Assembly: GCF_001730315.1 (NCBI RefSeq)
Contig: NZ_MIKC01000001.1
Span: forward strand, 248,001-312,000
DNA from: Enterococcus ureilyticus
GTDB taxonomy: Bacteria > Bacillota > Bacilli > Lactobacillales > Enterococcaceae
Length of the DNA stretch: 64,000 nucleotides
Direction: 5' to 3'
Both the position numbers and the translations under genes were made by a program. The notes beneath the pieces are model-generated. The model made no database searches and was not told the origin of the DNA. It saw only the letters and a list, made by a program, of their open reading frames with translations. Shown here in pieces: positions 16,360 to 25,383 of the stretch (positions within the stretch are counted from its first letter, which is position 1; each line of letters starts with the position of its first letter).

Positions 16360-17460
16360 ATGAATCACGAAAAAATCAATGATCTAAAAAAATGGATGGC
16401 CAGCGAGAATATCGACCTCACTTATATTAGTGATCCTGGACATATTGCTTATTTTTCTGGCTATAAAAGTGATCCCCACGAACGGGTTTTAGCTTTATTT
16501 ATCTCATTAAATCATGACCCTTTTTTATTTACACCAGCTTTGGAAGTTGAAGATGCTGAAAAAAGTTCATGGAGCTACCCTGTTCATGGTTATCTTGATA
16601 GCGAAAATCCGTGGGAAAAAATTGCTCAACTCATTAAAAATAATGAAACCCCAACAAAAATTGCGACTGAAAAAGAAGCGTTGACTGTTGCTCGTTTTGA
16701 TATTTTGACTCATTATTTTCCTACTAGTGATTTTACAGTAAGTGTCACACCTGTCATCGAAAAACTGCAACTACTCAAAACATCAGACGAAGTTGCTAAA
16801 CTGATGGAAGCTGGTAATTGGGCGGATGTTGCCTTGGAAATTGGGTTTAAAGCGATCAAAGAGGGCGCTAAAGAACAAGAAATATTAGCTGAAATCGAAT
16901 ATCAATTAAAACGTCAGGGGATTCGTTCGATGAGTTTTGATACATTAGTTCTTGCTGGTAAAAATGCGGCAAGCCCTCATGGCAATCCAGGAAATACAGC
17001 AGTTACGAAACAAGATCTCGTTTTATTTGATTTAGGTGTTGTATACAATGGCTATTGTAGTGACGTTACTCGAACAGTTGCTTATAAAGAACCTACAGAT
17101 TTTCAAAAAGAAATTTATGCAATTGTGTTAGAAGCGCAATTGAAAGCTATGGATGCAGTCAAACCTGGTGTTACTGCAGGAGAATTGGATGAAGTGGCGC
17201 GTGGTGTCATCAGTAGTTATGGTTATGGAGATTATTTCAATCATCGATTAGGACATGGTATTGGGACAACTGTTCATGAATATCCTTCACTAGTTACTGG
17301 CAACGATTTGATCATTGAAGAAGGTATGTGTTTTTCAATCGAACCAGGTATCTATATTCCTGAAAAAGTTGGTGTCCGCATTGAAGATTGCTTGCACGTA
17401 ACTAAAACTGGATGCGAAGCTTTCACGAAAACACCAAAAGAACTAATCATTCTTAACTGA
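16360..17460 (+). CDS. pepQ: Xaa-Pro dipeptidase
   Basis: 366 residues, M24B metallopeptidase that splits X-Pro dipeptides in the cytoplasm. The creatinase-like N-domain is followed by the pita-bread domain with its metal ligands in FDLGVVYNGYCSDVTRT (two Asp), RLGHGIGTTVHEYPS (His), SIEPGIY (Glu) and RIEDCLHV (Glu). The ATG at 16360 is used because AAGGA lies 8 nt before it; the open frame reaches 17 codons further up, across the promoter. It is divergent from ccpA. Confidence 0.94.
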   Translation: MNHEKINDLKKWMASENIDLTYISDPGHIAYFSGYKSDPHERVLALFISLNHDPFLFTPALEVEDAEKSSWSYPVHGYLDSENPWEKIAQLIKNNETPTKIATEKEALTVARFDILTHYFPTSDFTVSVTPVIEKLQLLKTSDEVAKLMEAGNWADVALEIGFKAIKEGAKEQEILAEIEYQLKRQGIRSMSFDTLVLAGKNAASPHGNPGNTAVTKQDLVLFDLGVVYNGYCSDVTRTVAYKEPTDFQKEIYAIVLEAQLKAMDAVKPGVTAGELDEVARGVISSYGYGDYFNHRLGHGIGTTVHEYPSLVTGNDLIIEEGMCFSIEPGIYIPEKVGVRIEDCLHVTKTGCEAFTKTPKELIILN

Positions 17461-17470
17461 TAAAAAGAAA

Positions 17471-17496
17471 GCTTGCACTCTGTTTAGAATGCAAGC
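17471..17496. terminator. Terminator between pepQ and the YtxH gene
   Basis: GCTTGCA pairs with TGCAAGC around a 12-base loop; a T6 run follows on the plus strand and TTTC TTTTTA on the minus. It serves pepQ and probably the converging gene too. Confidence 0.75.
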
Positions 17497-17504
17497 CCTC
17501 TTTT

Positions 17505-18095
17505 TTATTTGCCTTTAAGCTCGTCTACTGCTTCTTTAGCAGCATTTTTAGTCTCTGCCTTTGCTTCTTCTGCTTTTTCTGGTACATCTTTCGTTGCTAC
17601 TTTTGCTTCAGCTACACCTTCAGAAACAGTTTCTTTGGCTTTTTTAGCAGAGTGTTTCACATCAATAAAAATATCGTCTGATGCCTCTTCAGCAATATCA
17701 CCTAATTCATCCACTTGATCATTAACATCTTTAGCTGATTTCTTGAAACGATCCGATAAATCACCTGTTTGTTTTTTGAATGATTCTAGCACTGTATCTG
17801 AGACGCCTTGTGCTTTATCTAAAGAATCTTTCGTCTTGTCTTTCACATTACCTGCCAAATCCCCAGCTTGTTCACCTAATACACTTGCTTTGTCTTTTGC
17901 AATCGATGATAACTCAGAACCTTTTTGCACCGCGTAGTCCGTATAATCTGTTGCTTTGTCCTTAAAGTCATCAGCTTGGTTTGCTAAATCTTCACGTAAT
18001 TCTTTCCCTGATTTAGGTGCTAATAAAAGAGCTGCTACAGCTGCTGCTGTTCCACCAATAATTGCTCCTAAGAAAAATCCGCCTTTTTTCGCCAT
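17505..18095 (-). CDS. YtxH-domain general stress protein
   Basis: 196 residues. An N-terminal Gly/Ala-rich hydrophobic segment (about 5-28, FFLGAIIGGTAAAVAALLLA) leads into the YtxH signature APKSGKELREDLANQAD. A long charged, Ala/Lys/Glu/Asp-rich helical region of degenerate repeats (DKATDYTDYAVQKG, KDKASVLGEQAGD) follows. It resembles LEA-like or apolipoprotein-like amphipathic helices. Family members are stress-induced membrane-associated proteins of unknown action. It follows the DUF948 gene by 23 bases and is probably co-transcribed; AATGGAGGAATTAAC precedes the start. Confidence 0.85.
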   Translation of the reverse strand: MAKKGGFFLGAIIGGTAAAVAALLLAPKSGKELREDLANQADDFKDKATDYTDYAVQKGSELSSIAKDKASVLGEQAGDLAGNVKDKTKDSLDKAQGVSDTVLESFKKQTGDLSDRFKKSAKDVNDQVDELGDIAEEASDDIFIDVKHSAKKAKETVSEGVAEAKVATKDVPEKAEEAKAETKNAAKEAVDELKGK

Positions 18096-18118
18096 GTTAA
18101 TTCCTCCATTATCTATTA

Positions 18119-18562
18119 TTATTTTGTTGTTTCACTAACTTTTGATGATTTTTTGGGACGAAATGCTCTAAATGCTGCGCCACCGACTTTACTAACCACA
18201 CCAGCTTTTGCTGTTGTCTTACCAACTGCTCCAACTTTTCCAAGTAGATTTTTACTTGAATAATTCAGTTCGGAAACACTCTCACTTAACTCAGCTACTG
18301 CTTCAAATAATGGATCAATCGTCGCTACTTTTTTATTCACATCATCTAGCAACACATTACTTTTTACTAAAAGCCCTTCTACTTGTCTAGATAAGATATC
18401 TACATCTTTTGTAACAACCTCGATTGTTTTATTTGCTTCATCAACTGTAGTCGTCACTCGTTCTACCGTTTTCCCGATTTTCATCAAGACTAAAACAATA
18501 AATACTACTAATACAGCAAACGCTACTGCAGCAATAATCGCTGCAACCTCTCCACCTGTCAT
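18119..18562 (-). CDS. DUF948 membrane-anchored coiled-coil protein
   Basis: 147 residues. One transmembrane helix (about 5-28) is followed by a predicted coiled coil with TTTVDEANKTIEVVTKDVDI, and a basic C-terminus (AFRAFRPKKSSK). It matches the DUF948 family, found with YtxH-type proteins in Firmicutes; function unknown. GAAAGGAG lies 7 nt before the ATG. It is first in the DUF948-YtxH pair. Confidence 0.85.
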   Translation of the reverse strand: MTGGEVAAIIAAVAFAVLVVFIVLVLMKIGKTVERVTTTVDEANKTIEVVTKDVDILSRQVEGLLVKSNVLLDDVNKKVATIDPLFEAVAELSESVSELNYSSKNLLGKVGAVGKTTAKAGVVSKVGGAAFRAFRPKKSSKVSETTK

Positions 18563-18867
18563 ATCCTTGCTCCTTTCATCAATTATTTCATGTTCTTAGA
18601 ATAACACCAACTGGTCTTTTTCACAAATTATTCAATTAACTTTGTTCCCCTAATTATAACAATTCATCGCATAACTCTCCACCAAAAATAGCAATAAACT
18701 TGATGATTTTTTGGGTAAAAAAATACGTGATTGGAACATAACTCTTTGAGTCATATCCCAATCACATGGAATTCATATAAACGGCGGGAGTAGAAGCAAT
18801 CTCTTCAGAAATAAACACTCCTGTTCCAACCTCATCTCTAAAAGAAAAATAATACTACAGTTCATTT
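18563..18867. other. Intergenic region between galU and the DUF948 gene
   Basis: About 305 bases. It holds the upstream region of the DUF948 gene (towards 18563) and the galU-side terminator (18727-18765). A weak second inverted segment, GGAGTG...CACTCC near 18786-18823, may add a second hairpin. Nothing else was seen. Confidence 0.5.
18727..18765 (-). terminator. Terminator of the hprK-lgt-gpsA-galU block
   Basis: GTGATTGG pairs with CCAATCAC, extended by TGACTC/GAGTTA within, and on the minus strand is followed by GTATTTTTTTACC. It lies 103 bases past the galU stop. Confidence 0.75.
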
Positions 18868-19764
18868 CTATTTCTTTTCATGTGTGTCTTTTTTAGCAAG
18901 TTGTGCCCCTAATTCAATAATGTAATCACGTAAATTGTCTTTAACTTCTGGGTGGACTAATCCATATTCAATACTAGTTTTCATAAAACCAAATTTATCC
19001 CCAACATCATAACGTTTACCAGTAAATTCTCTAGCAAATACACGTTGTGTTTTGTTCAAGGTATCAATAGCATCCGTTAATTGAATCTCACCACCTGCAC
19101 CTGGCTCTTGTGATTCTAATACATGGAAAATTTCAGGTGTCAATAAATAACGACCAATAATCGCTAGATCACTTGGGGCTTCCTCAGGTGTTGGCTTTTC
19201 TACAAAACTATTCACATTGAACAATCCTTTAGAAACTTCAGCCTCTGGATTAATGATGCCATATTTCGATGTTTCTTCATGTGGTACTTTCATTACTGCA
19301 ATCGTTGAGGCATGTGTTTCATCATAATCATTCATCAGTTGTTTAGACAACGGAATCTTATCTTCCATAATATCATCACCTAGCATTACGACAAACGGTT
19401 CATTGCCTACAAAGGCTTTCGCTTGCAGCACAGCATGACCTAAGCCTTTAGGATGTGATTGACGAATAAAATGAAGATTGACATCTGTCGTTTCTTCGAC
19501 CAATTTTAATAAATCAGTTTTATTTTTCTCTCGAAGATTGCTTTCCAATTCAAAATTTGCATCAAAATGATCTTCGATCGGACGTTTTGCTTTCCCTGTA
19601 ACAATCAAAATATCTTCGATTCCAGAAGCCAGTGCTTCTTCAACAATAAATTGAATCGTTGGTTTATCTACGATCGGCAACATTTCCTTTGCCATCGCTT
19701 TTGTCGCTGGTAAAAATCTTGTTCCCAGACCAGCCGCTGGAATAACCGCTTTTTTTACTTTCAT
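18868..19764 (-). CDS. galU: UTP-glucose-1-phosphate uridylyltransferase
   Basis: 298 residues. It makes UDP-glucose for glycolipids, teichoic-acid glycosylation and capsule. The nucleotide-binding signature [20 protein letters not shown] is at residues 9-28; [10 protein letters not shown] carries a metal-binding Asp, and [11 protein letters not shown] the sugar-phosphate site. GGAGGCCTATTGGC precedes the ATG. It is last in the block, 20 bases after gpsA, with a terminator downstream. Confidence 0.95.
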   Translation of the reverse strand: MKVKKAVIPAAGLGTRFLPATKAMAKEMLPIVDKPTIQFIVEEALASGIEDILIVTGKAKRPIEDHFDANFELESNLREKNKTDLLKLVEETTDVNLHFIRQSHPKGLGHAVLQAKAFVGNEPFVVMLGDDIMEDKIPLSKQLMNDYDETHASTIAVMKVPHEETSKYGIINPEAEVSKGLFNVNSFVEKPTPEEAPSDLAIIGRYLLTPEIFHVLESQEPGAGGEIQLTDAIDTLNKTQRVFAREFTGKRYDVGDKFGFMKTSIEYGLVHPEVKDNLRDYIIELGAQLAKKDTHEKK

Positions 19765-19784
19765 GCCAATAGGCCTCCTAAAAA

Positions 19785-20801
19785 TTATATAGAAAATTCA
19801 TTTTCCGTTTTACCATCACGCAACATGATTTCTTTCGCTGCTTGTTTTACATCTTTGCCCTCATACAATACCTTATAAATTGCTGCTGTAATCGGCATAT
19901 CCACATTCAACTGTTGAGATAACTCATAGGCTGCTTTCGTTGTTGAAACGCCTTCAACGATCATGCCCATATTCTCAAGGACTTCATCTAAGCTATGACC
20001 TTTTCCAAGTAGATTACCAGCTCGCCAATTCCGTGAATGAACACTTGTACACGTAACGATCAAATCACCAACTCCACTTAACCCGATGAAAGTCAGAGGA
20101 TTTGCGCCCATTGCTACCCCTAAACGGCTGATTTCAGCTAAACCACGTGTCATGATTGCAGCTTTTGCATCGTCTCCAAAACCTAAGCCATGAATTGCCC
20201 CAGCCCCTAAAGCGATGATATTTTTCAAAGCCGCGCCGGTTTCAACACCGATCACATCATCATTCGTATAAATTCTAAAATAATCATTCATAAATAATGA
20301 TTGAACATATTTGGCCGCTGCTATTTTCTCACTTGCCGCTGTAATCGTTGTAATATCATGAACAGCCACTTCCTCAGCATGACTCGGGCCAGATAAAACA
20401 ACTACGCCTCTTCTTTTTTCTGTAGGAATCTCTTCCATCAAAACTTCAGATATTCGTTTATGACTGCCTTGTTCCAAGCCCTTACTCGCATGAATAATCA
20501 ACGGCTGATTTTTACATTTCTCTGTGAACTCTTGTGCCACCGTTCGAATTGCTTTGGTGGGTACAACAAATAAGACAGCATCTGCCTCTTCGATACATTC
20601 TTCGAGCGATACCTTCCCTTGAATTGATTCTGGAATGACCAAATCAGGAAGATAATGATGATTCGTATGCTGAGTATTGATTTCATCAATTTGTGCCTTA
20701 TTATGTCCCCAAATGCGAACCTCATGACCATTTTCTGCTAAAACCTGAGCCAATGCAGTTCCCCAAGAACCGGGACCTAAAACAGCAACTTTTTGTTTCA
20801 T
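19785..20801 (-). CDS. gpsA: Glycerol-3-phosphate dehydrogenase [NAD(P)+]
   Basis: 338 residues. It reduces dihydroxyacetone phosphate to sn-glycerol-3-phosphate for phospholipid and teichoic-acid synthesis. Rossmann motif [20 protein letters not shown] is at the N-terminus. The catalytic/substrate region includes [20 protein letters not shown] (Lys) and the C-domain [16 protein letters not shown] precedes the start. It lies between lgt and galU; 408 bases with a structured repeat separate it from lgt. Confidence 0.95.
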   Translation of the reverse strand: MKQKVAVLGPGSWGTALAQVLAENGHEVRIWGHNKAQIDEINTQHTNHHYLPDLVIPESIQGKVSLEECIEEADAVLFVVPTKAIRTVAQEFTEKCKNQPLIIHASKGLEQGSHKRISEVLMEEIPTEKRRGVVVLSGPSHAEEVAVHDITTITAASEKIAAAKYVQSLFMNDYFRIYTNDDVIGVETGAALKNIIALGAGAIHGLGFGDDAKAAIMTRGLAEISRLGVAMGANPLTFIGLSGVGDLIVTCTSVHSRNWRAGNLLGKGHSLDEVLENMGMIVEGVSTTKAAYELSQQLNVDMPITAAIYKVLYEGKDVKQAAKEIMLRDGKTENEFSI

Positions 20802-20826
20802 TGGTGAAAAACTCCTTTCAAAATAG

Positions 20827-21063
20827 AAAAGCTGAACGAATCGTTTAGCTCTGACAGAAAAATAGGAATAACTAACTGAGTCGCTCTTTGACTCATTTAG
20901 TTTTTATCTTTTTTCCGAAGAGCTGATTCAGTGATGCTAGATCATTGAAAAGCTGAACGAATCGTTTAGCTCTGACAGAAAAATAGGCAGCTGATTTAAG
21001 AATATTTTTTATTCTATAAGCAGATTGTCTATTCTCCAAAATACTGATTCGGTAAAACTGAAT
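20827..21063. repeat. Interspersed structured repeat, one full and one degenerate copy
   Basis: Copy A (20827-20947, 121 bp) has the family blocks AAAAGCTGAACGAATC, GAAAAATAGGAA and TTATCTTTTTTCCGA. Its arms differ from the 10.9-kb copies yet still pair: GAATC/GATTC, AGCTCT/AGAGCT and, distally, AACTAACTGAGTC with GACTCATTTAGTT. Copy B (20948 on) starts identically for 36 bases, then diverges with its own hairpin AGAATA/TATTCT and an end like CTGATTCGGT. It fills the lgt-gpsA gap; 21064-21209 holds nothing further I recognise. Confidence 0.88.
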
Positions 21064-21209
21064 GAATCAAATAACTCAAATAGTCTTTAACAGGAATACT
21101 TTATGTTTTCCCGTTGCTAGTTCTTTTAAATAAATAAAACCAAATTACTCATTTTATAATTTCCATACCCATCTAACATTTTAACATAGGTGGGTCAGAA
21201 TAGGCAGTT

Positions 21210-22040
21210 CTAAACAGCCTTTTTTACAGTTCCTTTTTCACGATTATAAAATGGGACCGCGCCTTTTTTCCGACGTATAATCAATACTACGATCGCCCCA
21301 AAAAATAATATTAAAGAAAACACTTGAGAGACGCGAATGCTACCAAAGGCATAAAGACTATCCGTCCGCATTCCTTCAATAAAGAATCGACCAAAAGAAT
21401 ACCAAATAACGTAACCTAAAACAACTTCTCCTTCTTTTAAGAAATCTTTCTTTTTCCTCAAAATGACCAATACAATAAAACCTAGCACATTCCAAATTGA
21501 TTCATATAAAAAAGTCGGCTGATGATAAGTTCCATCAATATTCATATTATCAATAATAAACTTGGGCAAATGCAAGCCTTCTAAAAATGCTCGAGTGGTT
21601 GCTGGACCATATGCTTCGTGGTTCATAAAATTACCCCAACGTCCGATCCCTTGCGCCAAAATCACGCTAGGCGCAGCGATATCTAAAAAGGTCCACGTTG
21701 AAATAAATCGATGTCTTGTAAAGAAAAATAATGCAAGACCGCCACCGATCAAGCCGCCATAAATTGCTAGACCACCATTTCTAGTCAAAATAATTTCAAT
21801 AGGGTTATCTACATAATCCTGCCATTGAAAAATTACATAATACAAACGTGCGCCAATAATGGCACTTGGCAGTCCCCACAACATAAAATCAATCACATCA
21901 TCTTCTTTTAATCCCACACGAACTGCTTCACGACTGCTCAGCCAAACCGCTAGTACGATTCCTGAAACAATAATAATTGCATACCAGTACACAGATATCC
22001 CAAAAAGATTAAATGCTACTGGATTTACTTGTCCTAACAT
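21210..22040 (-). CDS. lgt: Prolipoprotein diacylglyceryl transferase
   Basis: 276 residues, seven hydrophobic segments. It transfers diacylglycerol from phosphatidylglycerol to the lipobox Cys of prelipoproteins in the membrane. The Lgt signature GRWGNFMNHEAYG is at about residues 131-143, with HQPTFLYESIWN and a late GRFFIEGMRTDSLY. A basic C-terminal tail follows. GGAGGAAGCCAA precedes the ATG. It lies in the hprK-lgt-gpsA-galU block typical of enterococci, flanked by repeats on both sides. Confidence 0.96.
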   Translation of the reverse strand: MLGQVNPVAFNLFGISVYWYAIIIVSGIVLAVWLSSREAVRVGLKEDDVIDFMLWGLPSAIIGARLYYVIFQWQDYVDNPIEIILTRNGGLAIYGGLIGGGLALFFFTRHRFISTWTFLDIAAPSVILAQGIGRWGNFMNHEAYGPATTRAFLEGLHLPKFIIDNMNIDGTYHQPTFLYESIWNVLGFIVLVILRKKKDFLKEGEVVLGYVIWYSFGRFFIEGMRTDSLYAFGSIRVSQVFSLILFFGAIVVLIIRRKKGAVPFYNREKGTVKKAV

Positions 22041-22058
22041 TTGGCTTCCTCCTAATTT

Positions 22059-22297
22059 AAAAGCGAAGCGGACTCATTTAACTCTGACAGAAAATAGGAA
22101 AATCTAAAAATGACGCTCTTTGTCATATTTAGATTTTATCTTTTTTCCAAGATGTTGCTTCATGAAGCTAGATAACGCTAAAAGCTGAATGAAGCGTTTG
22201 ACATCGACGAAAAATAGGGAAATCTAAAAATGACGCTCATTGTCATATTTAGAGTTTATCTTTTTCCAAGATGTTGCTTCATGAAGCTAGATAAAAC
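22059..22297. repeat. Interspersed structured repeat, two full tandem copies
   Basis: Copies are 22059-22179 (121 bp) and 22180-22297. Both share AAAAGC, GAAAA(A)TAGG, TTATCTTTTTCC and GAAGCTAGATAA. The distal arm is AATCTAAAAATGAC against GTCATATTTAGATT (13 of 14 paired), different from the other loci. Outer arms GAAGC/GCTTC and, in copy 2, ATGAAGC/GCTTCAT and ACATC/GATGT pair. The two copies fill the hprK-lgt gap almost completely. Confidence 0.9.
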
Positions 22298-22331
22298 ATC
22301 CGTAAAAACGGTCCACTTCGTTTTAGTTATA

Positions 22332-23270
22332 CTATTCTACACCAGAATTTTCTTCAATCAATCTTGTTAAACGTTCTTCAAATGACTTAGTCGCATCATA
22401 GCCCATCGTTTTTGCACGGAAATTCATAGCAGCAACTTCAATAATGATTGCTACATTCCGACCAGTTTTCACAGGAATGCGAATTTGTGGCACATCAACA
22501 CTGGCAATTTCTACCATTGCATCATCAGAACCTAAGCGGTCATATTTCTTATCTTTTTCCCAAGCTTCTAAATAAACAACAAGTTGAACCTGCATGAACC
22601 CTCGAACTGCACTTGCACCGAATAAGTTCATGACATCAATGATTCCAATCCCACGAATTTCGATCAAATGTTGCAAAATCTTCGGTGGCTCACCAACAAC
22701 AGTCAATTCATCTTGCTGATAAACATCTACTCGGTCATCTGCAATCAATCGATGCCCACGTTTAATCAATTCTAAAGCAGTTTCACTTTTCCCAATTCCA
22801 CTGTCCCCTTGGATCAGGACACCTAAACCATAAACATCGACTAAAACACCATGAACGCTGGTTCTTGCGGCTAAACGACTATCCAGATAACTTGATAACT
22901 CTCCTAGTAATCTCGAGGTTGAAATAGGGGAGCGCAACACAGCTAGCCCTTTTTCTTTAGCGGCCTGCACCATTTCTTCAGGCGCTTCCAATCCTCTAGA
23001 AATAATAAAAGCTGGGGTATCTTTTTCACATAAACGGCGCATGACCATCAAACGTTCTTCTGGTATCATCCGTTCAGAAAAAGTAATCTCTTTACTGCCA
23101 AACAATTGTAAACGATTATGAGGATAGTAATTAAAATAGCCAGTTAATTCCAATCCAGGTCGTGAAATATCCCCTGTCGTAATTTCTCTATTTAGACTTT
23201 CTTCATCGCCATACACGACTTCTAAAGAAAGCTTTTTTACCAGTTGATGTATTTTTACAACTTCTTCCAT
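22332..23270 (-). CDS. hprK: HPr kinase/phosphorylase
   Basis: 312 residues. It phosphorylates HPr on Ser46 with ATP and also removes the phosphate, setting the corepressor level for CcpA. Walker [21 protein letters not shown] is at about residue 153, followed by the family signature [20 protein letters not shown]. The N-terminal MurF-like domain is present. AAGGA is 12 nt from the ATG, longer than usual. It heads the hprK-lgt-gpsA-galU block and is divergent from the GIY-YIG gene. The 250 bases between them contain an odd GC-rich run (GGGGGCCC near 23382). Confidence 0.95.
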   Translation of the reverse strand: MEEVVKIHQLVKKLSLEVVYGDEESLNREITTGDISRPGLELTGYFNYYPHNRLQLFGSKEITFSERMIPEERLMVMRRLCEKDTPAFIISRGLEAPEEMVQAAKEKGLAVLRSPISTSRLLGELSSYLDSRLAARTSVHGVLVDVYGLGVLIQGDSGIGKSETALELIKRGHRLIADDRVDVYQQDELTVVGEPPKILQHLIEIRGIGIIDVMNLFGASAVRGFMQVQLVVYLEAWEKDKKYDRLGSDDAMVEIASVDVPQIRIPVKTGRNVAIIIEVAAMNFRAKTMGYDATKSFEERLTRLIEENSGVE

Positions 23271-23445
23271 ATTCTTAATTCATTCCTTCCTGTCCCCTAC
23301 TCGTACCATTTTATCATTTCAGGTAGGAAGTTTCTAGCTATTAGGGAGATTGTCCTTGTTTTGTTGCTGGTGTCCGTTATATGGGGGCCCTTGTCCTTAT
23401 TTTTCGCCCTATTCAGATCCAATAAAATGTGTTAAACGCTCTTGA

Positions 23446-23473
23446 TTGACTATCATTAATTAATTTGTATACT
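23446..23473 (+). promoter_or_regulatory. Promoter of the GIY-YIG gene
   Basis: TTGACT (23446-23451) and TATACT (23468-23473) are 16 bp apart, about 50 bases upstream of the ATG. Confidence 0.75.
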
Positions 23474-23523
23474 TAGTTGTATCACTATGAATAGTCAAAA
23501 AACAACTTACTGGATGTGTCTTT

Positions 23524-24498
23524 ATGCAAAATCCTTTGAAAGAACAAGCTAAAAATTTATCACTGAATCCTGGTGTCTACTTAATGAAAGATCGGCATGG
23601 AGATGTTATTTATGTTGGTAAAGCTAAAAAGCTACGGGAACGAGTCCTCAGTTACTTTGTCAAAAATAAGCAGCATTCTAGCAAAACGTTGCGACTAATC
23701 CAACAGCTAGCTGAATTTGACGTGATTGAGGTAGAGACTGAGCTCGATGCCTTACTTTTAGAATGTCGCCTGATCCAACAGTTCCGTCCCATTTATAATC
23801 GACAAATGAATTCTTTTGAAAAATACAACTACATTCAGATCAATACTGACAACGACGAAATCTCAATCAATATTCTTTCTGTCCCCACGCAAAAAAACTG
23901 TTTTGGTCCTTTTTCAACAAATAGAAAGCTTGTGGAATTAAAGCAAATATTGGAAAGCTTATACGAATTAAATCCAAGTGATTACTGGCATCAATCCTTT
24001 GCTAAACATCATACATTCCCTTTAACACATACAACGATTAAAACAGAGTTACTAGGTGCCTTTACCTTTGATAATCAATTACCGCAAAAACGGTTAGAAG
24101 CAAAAATGATTTTAGCCGCAGAAAATCATTCATTTGAAAAAGCCTTAAAATTACGAGAAGACTGGCAACTTCTCACTCGCTTTTTTGCGCAAAACAAAAA
24201 ACTAGTCCTCGCTAATCAAGCCAGTTGGCAATTATTACAAATGACTACCCACTCAAAAATGAAGTTTTATCTAATTTATCAAGGTCTTGTTATCAATAGC
24301 CGAACGTTTACGAAACAAACTGTCGCGAAATACACATTTGATGAATTAGCAAATAAAATGCTGCCTAAGACGGAACCGAAAAACATCCAGCAATTTTCAA
24401 AAGAACAAGTCGATTTTATCAATATCCTCTACAGTTATATCAATCATCATAAAGAAGCTTTACTGATTGATTTGACTGTACCGTACGCAGAAAAATAA
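23524..24498 (+). CDS. Standalone GIY-YIG nuclease with UVR motif (UvrC-like, half length)
   Basis: 324 residues against about 600 for UvrC. The N-terminal GIY-YIG domain is clear: NPGVYLMKDRHGDVIYVGKA, then KKLRERVLSYF and the catalytic Glu region TELDALLLECRLI. A UVR-type segment, EAKMILAAENHSFEKALKLR, lies near residue 190-215. The UvrC C-terminal RNase H-like nuclease and helix-hairpin-helix domains are absent; a different, unrecognised C-terminus follows. It could make only a 3' incision, like Cho in E. coli. The ribosome-binding site is weak (GGATGTG). Its role is inference. Confidence 0.8.
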   Translation: MQNPLKEQAKNLSLNPGVYLMKDRHGDVIYVGKAKKLRERVLSYFVKNKQHSSKTLRLIQQLAEFDVIEVETELDALLLECRLIQQFRPIYNRQMNSFEKYNYIQINTDNDEISINILSVPTQKNCFGPFSTNRKLVELKQILESLYELNPSDYWHQSFAKHHTFPLTHTTIKTELLGAFTFDNQLPQKRLEAKMILAAENHSFEKALKLREDWQLLTRFFAQNKKLVLANQASWQLLQMTTHSKMKFYLIYQGLVINSRTFTKQTVAKYTFDELANKMLPKTEPKNIQQFSKEQVDFINILYSYINHHKEALLIDLTVPYAEK

Positions 24499-24539
24499 GG
24501 ATCAAACCCAAGCGAGCACGTTGGGGTTTGATCCTTATT
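24494..24539. terminator. Bidirectional terminator between the GIY-YIG gene and liaZ
   Basis: A 16-bp perfect inverted repeat (AATAAGGATCAAACCC and its complement) with a 14-base loop includes the stop codons of both converging genes. Confidence 0.85.
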
Positions 24540-24894
24540 CATTATATTTATCTAAATTACGCTCACTGACGATTGTATTGACCAACGACATGATCACTGC
24601 CATTAGAATCGCCGCCCCGAAGCTGGAAAAACCAAAATTTAGTTCCCCAACGAAAGCAGAGGTCATCTTTAAAATCGCAGCATTTACAATAAAGCTAAAT
24701 AAGCCAAATGTAAGCAAAGTAAATGGAAGTGATAAAATCGTCAACACAGGTTTTACTAACATATTCAGTATAGAAAGAACAAATGCTGCAATGATCGCCA
24801 TCCAGATACTTCTTACATAAATCATATTTGGAAAAATCACTGAAAGTGAGACAAATGTCAACGTATTAACAATCAAACGTTGAAAGTACGTCAT
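24535..24894 (-). CDS. liaZ: LiaZ-like membrane protein (YvlD / phage holin 4 family)
   Basis: 119 residues with four hydrophobic segments (about 5-25, 30-50, 53-75, 85-108). It matches the YvlD family, misleadingly called phage_holin_4_2 in domain collections; there is no phage context. It is the third gene of liaX-liaY-liaZ, which in E. faecalis is under LiaR control and is involved in the response to daptomycin and antimicrobial peptides. Its ATG overlaps the liaY stop (TAATG). Confidence 0.82.
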   Translation of the reverse strand: MTYFQRLIVNTLTFVSLSVIFPNMIYVRSIWMAIIAAFVLSILNMLVKPVLTILSLPFTLLTFGLFSFIVNAAILKMTSAFVGELNFGFSSFGAAILMAVIMSLVNTIVSERNLDKYNE

Positions 24895-25214
24895 TAGAAG
24901 TCACTCCAGTCATCGTCATTTACTTTTTCAGCTTGTTTTCTTTGTTTTTGTCCATTTGCATAAGGGTTTGGATTATGCGTGTTTCGGTTGTACGGATTTT
25001 GATGTCCATAGTTGTTATTCCCTCTATTTCTGCCAGAAGGAATCAATACGGCTAAAACAATGTATAGAACAATTGGACTGCCGATAAAGATAAAGCTAGC
25101 CACTACGTACATCACGCGGACAATCGTAGGATCGATGCCTAACCATTCTGCAATTCCCGCTAGGGTTCCGGTAAATACCACATTATTGGGAGATTTTGTC
25201 AATCGTTTTCTCAT
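24894..25214 (-). CDS. liaY: LiaY-like PspC-domain membrane protein
   Basis: 106 residues. The PspC domain (LTKSPNNVVFTGTLAGIAEW... with GIDPTIVRVMYVVASF) covers about 1-65 and includes one long transmembrane helix. An Asn/Tyr/Gly-rich tail ending DDDWSDF follows. The ATG at 25212-25214 is preferred over the GTG three codons earlier because GAGAGGTG sits 6 nt from it. PspC proteins sense or relay envelope stress. In E. faecalis LiaY is reported to link LiaX to cardiolipin-domain remodelling; that is literature knowledge, not visible here. Confidence 0.85.
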   Translation of the reverse strand: MRKRLTKSPNNVVFTGTLAGIAEWLGIDPTIVRVMYVVASFIFIGSPIVLYIVLAVLIPSGRNRGNNNYGHQNPYNRNTHNPNPYANGQKQRKQAEKVNDDDWSDF

Positions 25215-25383
25215 TTTTTTCACCTCTCATCTCTTAAATTTTACAATAGAATGGATGAATAATCATCCTTTTTTTATTATTTTTCTTGTTATTGATAGTC
25301 ACGAGGCATGAACGTTTTTAATGTTCATCCTCTTGACTATTTTTAAAGAATTGACTCTTTTCAAGCAATCAAGTTCTACACAT

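Noticed and set aside
20498-20731. 77-residue minus-strand open frame inside gpsA
   Set aside because: It is an out-of-frame shadow of gpsA; the gpsA frame has clear family motifs.
24535-24894. Phage holin
   Set aside because: The domain name is misleading; the gene sits third in liaXYZ and no other phage gene is present.
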